Shown here in pieces: positions 1-6,532 of a stretch of DNA of 26,349 nt. Each line of letters opens with the position of its first letter. Position 1 is the first letter of the stretch. The translations under genes and the position numbers were made by a program. Below the pieces are notes generated by a model. It was not told the origin of the DNA and did not search any database. It was given only the letters and a program-made list of their open reading frames with translations. This DNA is from a virus: positions 1 to 26,349 of IMG/VR virus record IMGVR_UViG_3300025719_000005, one strand, 5' to 3'.

Positions 1-14
1 AAGGAAGTAAATAA

Positions 15-962
15 ATGACAATTAAAATTACAACCCCAAATGGCGGATCAGATAGCTTAGACTTTGGCTGCGCTCAGACTCCTGTTGTAGCCACAGTTAC
101 AGGCACAGAGGTATCTAGTGGTGAGGGCAAGTTAGAATTAAAGACAACTACTGGTGGTACTAGTGCTACTAAGGCTACGATATTAGCTAATGGTGATGTT
201 GGTATAGGTACTACTGCCCCGATGAGTGATTTACATTTAGGAAGTAGTAATGCTCAACCATCAACTTCTGGGGATATGGCGAATAATGGTCTTACCGTTA
301 GTAATGGCTTAGGTGGAAGAGCTATCCAAATCGGCGTAGATGATACAAATTCTAGAAGTTATATTCAGGCAGGGTATGTAAATAGCGCTAATACTGCAAA
401 TCACTTATCATTTCTAAGTGGGGCAACTGAAAGTATGCGTATCACTTCCACAGGTAATGTGTTGGTGGGAACTACTAGTTCAGTTGCAAATACAAGAATG
501 TCTGTTGAAAGAATTGGTGGTGTGGGAAACGAAGCTACCATTGGATTTACATCTAGTGGAACAGCCAAATGGAAAATTGGAAATAACGCATCTGATGCTT
601 TTGTTGTATACACACCATCAGATGCAGGAGTTTATATATCGTCAGGAGCAACATCATGGACAGGTACTTCAGATGAAAGACTAAAAAACATTACTGGCAA
701 TATTGAAAATGCTTTAGATGCTGTTCAAACATTAAGAGCAGTTAAATTTACATGGATTGCAGATGAAGAAAATAAATCTCAAGTAGGTTTAATTGCACAA
801 GATGTTCAAGCTGTATTACCAGAAATTATATCAGAAGATGCAGAAGGATATTTAGGTATTAGATATACCGAAACAATCCCACTTCTTGTAGCAGCAATTA
901 AAGAACAACAAGCAATAATAGAAACACTAACAACAAGAATAGAAGCATTGGAGGAGAAATAA
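15..962 (+). CDS. Tail fibre protein with C-terminal S74 intramolecular chaperone
   Basis: 315 residues. The N-terminal two thirds are Ser/Thr/Gly-rich and beta-prone, typical of a trimeric fibre shaft. It includes the phrase GDVGIGTTAP (about 60-69) often seen in S74-type fibres. The C-terminal ~100 residues match the peptidase S74/endosialidase chaperone: TSDERLK at 218-224 supplies the Ser219/Lys224 pair with the same spacing as the known auto-cleavage dyad. This is followed by the GLIAQDVQAVLPE segment and a terminal coiled coil (about 292-315). In this family the chaperone trimerises the fibre and then cuts itself off. No T7-type tail-attachment domain is visible at the N-terminus, so attachment may depend on a protein encoded further left. 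AAGGAAG at 1-7 is the ribosome site. The stop overlaps the next start (TAATG). Domain call strong; receptor unknown. Confidence 0.85.
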   Translation: MTIKITTPNGGSDSLDFGCAQTPVVATVTGTEVSSGEGKLELKTTTGGTSATKATILANGDVGIGTTAPMSDLHLGSSNAQPSTSGDMANNGLTVSNGLGGRAIQIGVDDTNSRSYIQAGYVNSANTANHLSFLSGATESMRITSTGNVLVGTTSSVANTRMSVERIGGVGNEATIGFTSSGTAKWKIGNNASDAFVVYTPSDAGVYISSGATSWTGTSDERLKNITGNIENALDAVQTLRAVKFTWIADEENKSQVGLIAQDVQAVLPEIISEDAEGYLGIRYTETIPLLVAAIKEQQAIIETLTTRIEALEEK

Positions 963-2101
963 TGGCATCTAGTATAGAAACTACAAGCACAACTACTACG
1001 CTAAAGAATAACGGCAATACTTATCTAAGTGTGGATACTAATGATGACGTAGCTATTACTAATACGTTAACAGCTACTAGCCCTACATTTGTAACTCCTA
1101 ATATTGGTGCTGCAACAGTTACCTCACTTAATGGTGGTCAGTTAGCAGGGAATAGGAATCGTATTATTAATGGTGATATGCGGATTGACCAGAGAAACGC
1201 AGGGGCTGCTGTCACTCCTACAGATGGTATATTTTCAGCAGACAGATGGAGATGTGGATTAAATCAGGCATCTAAGTTCTCAATTCAACAACAATCAGAA
1301 GCCCCTGTGGGATTCAGTAGTTCATTAAAGATCACTTCGTTAAGTGCTTATTCATTAGCAGTTGGTGATTTATTCCTATTTGAACAACGAATTGAAGGGT
1401 TTAACTTTTCTGATTTAGCGTGGGGAACAGCTTCTGCAAAAGCAGTCACACTTTCTTTTTATGTGCGGTCTAGTCTTACAGGAACTTTTGGAGGATCAGT
1501 ACGAAATGCTGCAAACGCTAGGAGTTACCCATTTAATTATACAATTTCATCAGCAGATACATGGGAACAGAAGACAATTAGCATCGCAGGAGATACATCA
1601 GGAACTTGGGTAACTACTAATGCCCATTCTGCCACAGTTGGATTTGGGTTGGGTGTGGGAACAAACTTTACCGCCTCCGCAGGGTCGTGGGTAGGATCGG
1701 CTGAACTATCAGCAGATAGCTCGGTATCGGTAGTTGGAACAAATGCAGCAACCTTTTACATAACTGGAGTCCAACTAGAAGAAGGCTCAGTAGCCACACC
1801 ATTTGAACATAGAAGTTATGGAGAAGAGTTAGCTTTGTGTCAGCGGTATTACCAAGAAACAAGGACAGGCTGGTCAGGAAATACAGCGGATAACGAGTTT
1901 TATCGCGCCCATTATCAACTTCCTGTAACTATGAGAGCCGCCCCTACAATTGTTTGGGCAGATGTCAATGTAGCTGGATTTGATGGTGCTTATAGTAGTG
2001 AAAGTACTGCTGTAAATGGAGGGGCTGTTTATAGACAAGCAAATACTACCGCCAACGGTAGACTGTTTACAGTATCAGGTAAGTTTACTTCGGAGCTATA
2101 A
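962..2101 (+). CDS. Probable tail fibre / receptor-binding protein
   Basis: 379 residues. The N-terminus (1-60) is a low-complexity Thr/Asn/Ala-rich stretch resembling the start of other fibre subunits. NRNRIINGDMRIDQRNAG at 64-81 is a signature I associate with phage fibre proteins carrying a jelly-roll, carbohydrate-binding-like region. The central part (about 90-290) is beta-rich, ending in GVQLEEGSVATPFEHRSYGE from 269, the usual closing motif of that module. The last ~80 residues look like a separate tip. Translation is coupled to the preceding fibre gene: GGAGGAG at 950-956 sits 5 nt before the ATG, and the stop and start overlap. It probably forms part of the adsorption apparatus with its two neighbours. 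The fold assignment comes from motif memory, not a search. Confidence 0.7.
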   Translation: MASSIETTSTTTTLKNNGNTYLSVDTNDDVAITNTLTATSPTFVTPNIGAATVTSLNGGQLAGNRNRIINGDMRIDQRNAGAAVTPTDGIFSADRWRCGLNQASKFSIQQQSEAPVGFSSSLKITSLSAYSLAVGDLFLFEQRIEGFNFSDLAWGTASAKAVTLSFYVRSSLTGTFGGSVRNAANARSYPFNYTISSADTWEQKTISIAGDTSGTWVTTNAHSATVGFGLGVGTNFTASAGSWVGSAELSADSSVSVVGTNAATFYITGVQLEEGSVATPFEHRSYGEELALCQRYYQETRTGWSGNTADNEFYRAHYQLPVTMRAAPTIVWADVNVAGFDGAYSSESTAVNGGAVYRQANTTANGRLFTVSGKFTSEL

Positions 2102-2124
2102 ACTATGTATCCTAAAGGGAAATA

Positions 2125-2979
2125 ATGGCAAAACTTACATTAAATGACGTAACCACTGGTTATCAATCAACGACAGCAGCTAATACTAACAATACGTTAA
2201 TAGAAGCAGCATTAGAGAATACTGTTTCTAGGGACGGAACTGCTCCAAACACAATGACAGGTTCATTGGATATGAATGGACAGAATATTCTTAATTTAGG
2301 TAATCCAATTACTATTGAAGGATGGGTTTGGGAAGGGCCGTGGGCAACTACTACTGCTTATGTAATAGGAGATGTTGTTGAGAATAGTGGAACAAGTTAT
2401 ATTTGTATTTTAGCACATACATCTGGTACATTTAGTACAGATTTAAGCAATGTTAAATGGCAGTTAGTAGCTACAGCTAACTTACCTACTCAAACATCTC
2501 ACAATGGTAAGTACTTAACAACTAATGGAACGAGTGCTGATTGGACAACATTACCTACTTATCCTACTTCTGCAATTCCTGCGGGTACTGTCATGCTATT
2601 TTGGCAAGCCAATGCACCAACAGGGTGGACTAAGATAACTTCTCAGAATGATAAAGCATTTAGAGTAGTATCGGGAACTGGGGGAGGTACAGGTGGCTCA
2701 GTAGCTTTTGAAACAGCTTTTGCTAGTCAGACTCCAAGTGGTACAACTGATGCAATTGCACTTACAGTAGCACAGATACCTGCCCATACTCATACTGGTG
2801 GTATTAACACCTCTGTTGCGGGAGTACAAGGTGGCGCACAAACCTATACAGCTACTTCTACTAGTGTAGCCACAGGTAGTGCGGGTAGTGGAGCAACACA
2901 TAGCCACGCCTTTACTGGGAGTGCTATTAATTTAGATGTCTCATACATTGACATAATTTTATGCAGCAAAGATAGCTAA
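2125..2979 (+). CDS. Tail fibre with carbohydrate-binding-like and tail-collar domains
   Basis: 284 residues in three parts. Residues 1-60 resemble podovirus fibre/spike N-termini (PNTMTGSLDMNGQNILNLGNP, an MxG..DMNGqnI pattern). Residues 66-116 (WEGPWATTTAYVIGDVVENS onward, ending KWQLVA) look like a small chitin/carbohydrate-binding module of the CBM5/12 type with spaced aromatics. Residues 150-284 fit the phage tail-collar domain: AIPAGTVMLFW..APTGWTK, then HTH at 221-223 and HSH at 259-261. In related fibre tips such HxH pairs coordinate iron along the trimer axis. The protein ends with the collar-type closing strand DVSYIDIILC. AAAGGGA upstream is the ribosome site. Likely a receptor-binding tip; ligand unknown. 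Confidence 0.75.
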   Translation: MAKLTLNDVTTGYQSTTAANTNNTLIEAALENTVSRDGTAPNTMTGSLDMNGQNILNLGNPITIEGWVWEGPWATTTAYVIGDVVENSGTSYICILAHTSGTFSTDLSNVKWQLVATANLPTQTSHNGKYLTTNGTSADWTTLPTYPTSAIPAGTVMLFWQANAPTGWTKITSQNDKAFRVVSGTGGGTGGSVAFETAFASQTPSGTTDAIALTVAQIPAHTHTGGINTSVAGVQGGAQTYTATSTSVATGSAGSGATHSHAFTGSAINLDVSYIDIILCSKDS

Positions 2980-3299
2980 TGGATGTAGAAACTGGAGAAT
3001 GCCCTTTAGGGGCTAAATGTGAAGAAGTTAAAACCGTTAATGGTAAGCAAGTTATAGTTCGTTGCCCTTGGTACATTAGAGTATCAGGTAAAAATGTTAA
3101 TACGGATGAAGACACAGATGATTGGGGTTGTGCTATTGCATGGATGCCCGCCTTATTAATTAACACTGCAAATGAAGCCCGTAAAGGAGCATCAGCTACA
3201 GAGAGTTTTAGAAATGAAATGGTAACAGAGGGGGCTAAGACAAGACAGATTCTTGCTACTCCTTTTAATTCTAGAGTTCGATTAGTAAATGATACTTGA
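2979..3299 (+). CDS. Hypothetical protein with four conserved-looking cysteines
   Basis: 106 residues, start overlapping the preceding stop (TAATG). Cysteines lie at 8, 14, 29 and 51: CPLGAKC, then RCPWYIRV, then WGCAIAWMP. This spacing could bind a metal or an iron-sulfur cluster, but no named family is claimed. A segment rich in small and hydrophobic residues follows (AIAWMPALLI, about 52-61), then a charged helix containing ESFRNEM. I recall similar proteins as hypotheticals near tail or lysis genes of other phages, without a known function. It lies between the last fibre gene and an iron-dependent oxygenase, and may be translated with both. No signal peptide is seen. Confidence 0.6.
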   Translation: MDVETGECPLGAKCEEVKTVNGKQVIVRCPWYIRVSGKNVNTDEDTDDWGCAIAWMPALLINTANEARKGASATESFRNEMVTEGAKTRQILATPFNSRVRLVNDT

Positions 3300-3840
3300 G
3301 TATCCTAATTTTGTTAGTAATGAAGATATAGACAGTATACTAAGTGGTATTCATCCTTATGTGAATAAGGGTGATACTCATATGTATAACAGGGACGGAA
3401 AAACTGTCAACATTACAAAAACAGAAGGATTAAGTGAGGTAGATAAATTATTACAAAAAATATTTGCTAATCTTCAAGAATCTTTAATATCAAGAAGGTA
3501 TAAACCGATAAGAGAATCAGCAGACCAAGATTATGAATATCATAGATATGATAAAGGACAGATTTGTCATTATCATACGGATGGAGAGTTTGGTGGAAAT
3601 GTTAATGAAGGATGCTTGTTAAGATATGCTTCTGTTGTATTGCATCTTAATACTGTTAAAGAGGGTGGGGAGTTAATATTTCCTGCTCAGAATAAAGCAA
3701 TAAAAACAGAGAAGGGAAAGATTGTTGTTTTCCCGCCTCACGCAACTCATGGACACTATACCACTCCTTCCCCAGAGGTTAGAGAGATTGTAGTAACATG
3801 GTTTGTTTATTCCGACATAATTGTAAGGACTAATAAATGA
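3289..3840 (+). CDS. 2-oxoglutarate/Fe(II)-dependent oxygenase (prolyl-4-hydroxylase type)
   Basis: 183 residues, the usual size of a minimal single-domain 2OG oxygenase. The double-stranded beta-helix motif is readable: HxD as H96-T97-D98, the GGELIFP strand at 126-132, FPPHATHGH (148-156) with the distal iron His most likely H154, and R165 as the 2-oxoglutarate-binding basic residue, followed by the VVTWF strand. Members of this superfamily hydroxylate amino-acid side chains or other substrates using O2 and 2-oxoglutarate; the substrate here cannot be read from sequence. The start overlaps the upstream gene by 11 nt without an obvious Shine-Dalgarno, suggesting coupled translation. Such genes occur as accessory genes in marine phages. 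Position next to tail and lysis genes leaves open a virion or host-protein substrate. Confidence 0.85.
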   Translation: MILEYPNFVSNEDIDSILSGIHPYVNKGDTHMYNRDGKTVNITKTEGLSEVDKLLQKIFANLQESLISRRYKPIRESADQDYEYHRYDKGQICHYHTDGEFGGNVNEGCLLRYASVVLHLNTVKEGGELIFPAQNKAIKTEKGKIVVFPPHATHGHYTTPSPEVREIVVTWFVYSDIIVRTNK

Positions 3841-4100
3841 GTAAAGATCGAAGTTGGGCTATGGAGTGGTTGGTAAATCAACCTGCACACTGGGCTACAG
3901 CCTTTGTACCCGCATTATTAATACTATGGCAACCATTATGGTTTGTCTGGTTAGTAATATTATTCCCTTTAAGCAGGGAGTATTATCAGCACCATCGGAA
4001 AGTAACGGTTTGGCGAAGGGATTTATGGTTCGCTTATGCAGGTATCATCTGCGCTTATGTAGCATATTTTATAGGGATTTATTATGTTGAATTGGCTTAA
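3837..4100 (+). CDS. Small two-helix membrane protein, possible lysis accessory
   Basis: 87 residues, start overlapping the oxygenase stop (ATGA). Two hydrophobic segments are visible, about residues 22-46 (AFVPALLILWQPLWFVWLVI) and 63-84 (LWFAYAGIICAYVAYFIGIY), joined by a basic loop containing REYYQHHRK. The N-terminal EWLVNQPAHW plus REYYQH recalls small membrane proteins found beside holins in other phages. Its place just before a holin-like gene and the spanins suggests a role in lysis (holin, antiholin or accessory), but this rests on context. A 78-codon reading frame inside it (3854-4090) is a shadow. Confidence 0.65.
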   Translation: MSKDRSWAMEWLVNQPAHWATAFVPALLILWQPLWFVWLVILFPLSREYYQHHRKVTVWRRDLWFAYAGIICAYVAYFIGIYYVELA

Positions 4101-4275
4101 AGGAAGACTTAAAGAAAAGAGTACCCAAACAGCAGTAGTTGGTGCTTTAATTTGGGGTGGCGCACACTTTGGATTAACACTAACAGTAGAACAAGAATTA
4201 CAACTAACCACTGTCATAGCATTTGTATTTGGCTTGGTTGTTACTGCTATTAAAGAAAAAGATTCAATAGATTAG
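4084..4275 (+). CDS. Holin-like protein (two transmembrane helices)
   Basis: 63 residues. A short amphipathic basic N-terminus (NWLKGRLKEK) precedes two hydrophobic helices, about 16-34 and 39-56, with a short turn (TVEQE) and a charged tail KEKDSID. Size and topology fit class II phage holins, which oligomerise in the inner membrane and fix the time of lysis. AGGG at 4073-4076 lies 7 nt before the ATG, and the gene overlaps the preceding membrane-protein gene by 17 nt. It is followed at once by the i-spanin gene, which matches the T7 order (17.5 before 18.5). No lytic enzyme lies beside it. Confidence 0.7.
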   Translation: MLNWLKGRLKEKSTQTAVVGALIWGGAHFGLTLTVEQELQLTTVIAFVFGLVVTAIKEKDSID

Positions 4276-4276
4276 T

Positions 4277-4651
4277 ATGGATGTAATGACATACGTTCTA
4301 TTAGCTTATACAATTATCCTTGGCGGAATGTATGGATGGAGACAATATACAGCCCGTCAAAGGGATACAGCTAGAAAGGAACTTGCGGGATTACAAGCAC
4401 TAGGGAAATATCAATCAGACTCTAGTAATAAAATTAATAAACATAATGATAAACTTAAAGAGGAACTTGATGAGAAATTTAACAATATTATTGACCATAT
4501 TGATGCTGACAGGGTGTCAAACGCTTCTCGCCCCCGCAATTTGTCCAGATCCATTGAGCAGCTTTCCAGAAGTGAATTACTCAAACGATTGAGTAAAGCA
4601 GAGACAGCTTTAAAGATAATACACGAATGGAGAAATAGAGTTCGTGGTTAG
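4277..4651 (+). CDS. i-spanin (Rz-like inner-membrane spanin subunit)
   Basis: 124 residues. One N-terminal transmembrane anchor (about 4-20, YVLLAYTIILGGMYG) is followed by a charged, helical, coiled-coil-prone periplasmic region (about 25-80) and a basic C-terminal segment. This is the architecture of Rz-type i-spanins, which reach across the periplasm, bind an outer-membrane lipoprotein and fuse the two membranes at the end of lysis. The call is greatly strengthened by a complete o-spanin lipoprotein gene embedded in the +1 frame (4470-4592). Codon use changes in the shared part (GC-rich around 4520-4545), as expected where one stretch codes twice. The gene follows the holin-like gene by 1 nt and overlaps the terminase start, as Rz precedes TerL in T7. 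Confidence 0.8.
   Translation: MDVMTYVLLAYTIILGGMYGWRQYTARQRDTARKELAGLQALGKYQSDSSNKINKHNDKLKEELDEKFNNIIDHIDADRVSNASRPRNLSRSIEQLSRSELLKRLSKAETALKIIHEWRNRVRG
4460..4463 (+). promoter_or_regulatory. Internal Shine-Dalgarno for nested o-spanin
   Basis: GAGG, in the context AAGAGGAA (4458-4465), lies 6 nt before the ATG at 4470 and inside the i-spanin reading frame. It selects this ATG over the in-frame ATG at 4446, which has no comparable site and would put extra charged residues in front of the signal sequence. Confidence 0.75.
4470..4592 (+). CDS. o-spanin (Rz1-like) lipoprotein, nested in the i-spanin gene
   Basis: A 40-residue gene lying wholly inside the i-spanin gene in the +1 frame. It starts MRNLTILLTILMLTGC: a basic n-region, a hydrophobic core and a lipobox LTGC with Cys16 as the lipidation site. 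The mature part is only 25 residues with four prolines (22, 26, 28, 33), the size and proline content typical of Rz1 proteins. GAGG at 4460-4463 lies 6 nt upstream of the ATG, a good Shine-Dalgarno inside the i-spanin coding sequence. The frame ends with TGA at 4590-4592. It would be exported, lipidated and placed in the outer membrane, where it pairs with the i-spanin. Fully embedded Rz/Rz1 pairs are known from lambda. Too short for usual gene-finding cut-offs, so easily left out of annotations. Confidence 0.88.
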   Translation: MRNLTILLTILMLTGCQTLLAPAICPDPLSSFPEVNYSND

Positions 4652-6176
4652 CTCTAGAGTAGAACAGATTAGGGTATTGGCGGAGAACAACTTTATCTCC
4701 TTTGTGAGGCTAGTTGCTCCGCATCTCCTAATAGGATTAATCCATGAGGAACTAATGCAATGGCTTACTAGGCAAGATGCAAAGCCTAATAGACTTGTAT
4801 TGCTACCTCGTGGTCACATGAAAAGTAAACTTGCTGCATATTATACTGCATGGAAGATAACAAAGAATCCTGCCATTACAGTATTGTATATATCAGCAAC
4901 CGCACCTTTAGCAGAAAAACAATTATATCAAATTAAGTTAATATTGGATAGCGAAATCTATGCAAGATATTGGCCTGAGATGTTAAAAACAGAAGAGGGA
5001 AAGAGAGAGAAATGGGCTGTAGAAGAAATATGCGTAGATCATCCAATCAGGAAAAAAGAGGGTGTTAGGGATAGTACGGTTAAGGCTGCTGGAATTACTG
5101 CTAATGTTACTGGTTTCCATGCAGACTTGGTGGTTTTGGACGATTTGGTCGTGCCTAATAATGCCTATACTCAGGATGGCAGAGATAGGGTAGAAGCTTT
5201 ATATTCTCAACTTGCATCTATTGAAAATCCTAATGCAGAAGAAGTGGCAGTAGGAACTCGATATGATCCTAGAGACATCTACAGTAACTTTATTAGTATG
5301 CAAGTGACTATATATGATGATGAGGGAAATGAAGCAGATACAGACAATGTATATGAGGTCTTTGAACGGCAAGTAGAAACAGAAGGTGAGTTTCTATGGC
5401 CTCGGAAACAAAGGACTGATGGACAATGGTTTGGATTTAACCAGAAGATACTTGCAGGTATTAAAGCTAAGTATTTAATACATGAACATTTTTATGCACA
5501 ATATTATAATAATCCTAATGCTATAGGAAGTGGGGGAATTAACCCAGAGAAGTTTCAATACTATGAACCTAGACTTTTAACAAAGAATGGGGAGTATTGG
5601 TTTATGGCTAGAGAGAAATTATCTACTTATGCAGCGATAGATTTCGCATTCTCCTTAAAGAGAAAAGCTGATTATACAGCACTGGTAACTGTAGGTGTAT
5701 CTTCCTCTGGTAATTTCTATGTACTAGACATTGATAGGTTTAAGACAGATCGTATTGTAGAGTATTTTAATCATATTGTTAAAGCACAAAACAAGTGGGG
5801 ATTTAGGAAGCTATGTGCAGAAGTAACAGTGGCACAACAGCAAATAGTAAACGAACTTAAAGAAAGCTATATCAAACCTAATGGATTGCCTTTAGTAATA
5901 GATGAGTATAGACCATCTAGACAAGAGGGTGATAAAGAAGAAAGAGTATCAGCTATACTCGAACCTAAGTATGAGAATCAATCTGTGTGGCACTATAAGT
6001 CAGGTAACTGTCAAATACTAGAAGAAGAATTGATACTTAAACGACCACCACATGATGATGTAAAAGAAGCCCTATCTAATGCTATTAAGATTGCCGTTAT
6101 CCCTAGACAATGGGCAAATAATGTTGTGAGTATTGATAGTCTTAAAGTTCACCCTAGATTTGGAGGTATGATGTAA
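4644..6176 (+). CDS. Terminase large subunit (packaging ATPase/nuclease)
   Basis: 510 residues. N-terminal ATPase: Walker A-like PRGHMKS at 55-61 (the PRGxxKS form found in T7-like terminases), Walker B LVVLDD at 162-167 and a coupling-type motif VAVGTRYDP at 201-209. C-terminal RNase H-like nuclease: AAIDFAF with Asp333, Glu393 in CAEVT, and Asp471/Asp472 in PPHDDVKEA as likely metal ligands. The protein powers DNA packaging through the portal and cuts the concatemer. The start is GTG, overlapping the i-spanin stop by 8 nt; the next in-frame ATG would remove conserved-looking N-terminal sequence. The overlap with the spanins and the portal nearby repeat the T7 neighbourhood (18.5/18.7-19). 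Confidence 0.9.
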   Translation: MVSSRVEQIRVLAENNFISFVRLVAPHLLIGLIHEELMQWLTRQDAKPNRLVLLPRGHMKSKLAAYYTAWKITKNPAITVLYISATAPLAEKQLYQIKLILDSEIYARYWPEMLKTEEGKREKWAVEEICVDHPIRKKEGVRDSTVKAAGITANVTGFHADLVVLDDLVVPNNAYTQDGRDRVEALYSQLASIENPNAEEVAVGTRYDPRDIYSNFISMQVTIYDDEGNEADTDNVYEVFERQVETEGEFLWPRKQRTDGQWFGFNQKILAGIKAKYLIHEHFYAQYYNNPNAIGSGGINPEKFQYYEPRLLTKNGEYWFMAREKLSTYAAIDFAFSLKRKADYTALVTVGVSSSGNFYVLDIDRFKTDRIVEYFNHIVKAQNKWGFRKLCAEVTVAQQQIVNELKESYIKPNGLPLVIDEYRPSRQEGDKEERVSAILEPKYENQSVWHYKSGNCQILEEELILKRPPHDDVKEALSNAIKIAVIPRQWANNVVSIDSLKVHPRFGGMM

Positions 6177-6532
6177 TGGCACAGAAAAAAATAGTAGCAG
6201 GAAATGCTTATAAAAAATCTCGAAAGGATGAGGCAGAATCACGGGCTAAAGCTCTAGGATTACCTCCAAAAGGATTAAAAGTATATACTGATGCTGAGAT
6301 TGAAAAGGAATCTAAAAGACAAGGCAAAAAAGTCTCTAAAGATAATACTAAAAGTAGAACAATAGCAATGCAGAATAAGGGTAAAAGAAAAACAGCAGGT
6401 CTTCCTGTAAGTAAAAAGAAATTGGATTTAGCAGGAGAACTTAAATACGTTAATAAAAATAAAGATAAAACAGAAAAAAAGAAAAAAACAGCAGCTAAGA
6501 AAGCAACAAAAAATAAAAAGAGGAAGACATAA
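6176..6532 (+). CDS. Lysine-rich basic hypothetical protein
   Basis: 118 residues, close to 30% lysine, with runs such as TEKKKKTAAKKATKNKKRK at the C-terminus and few hydrophobic residues, so probably largely disordered. GGAGG at 6162-6166 gives a strong ribosome site; start and stop overlap both neighbours (TAATG at each end). Lying between terminase and portal, it could bind DNA during packaging or be packaged with the genome, but composition is the only evidence. It does not show a helix-turn-helix or other sign of a small terminase. A-rich runs in its 3' half make transcriptional slippage possible. Confidence 0.6.
   Translation: MAQKKIVAGNAYKKSRKDEAESRAKALGLPPKGLKVYTDAEIEKESKRQGKKVSKDNTKSRTIAMQNKGKRKTAGLPVSKKKLDLAGELKYVNKNKDKTEKKKKTAAKKATKNKKRKT

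Noticed and set aside
3854-4090. 78-codon frame overlapping the first membrane protein
   Set aside because: The 3837 frame has coupled start, two clean hydrophobic helices and correct overlaps with both neighbours; the other frame is a shadow.
3837-4100. Small terminase in the 87-residue gene (by size and T7 synteny)
   Set aside because: Two long hydrophobic helices make it a membrane protein, incompatible with a small terminase.
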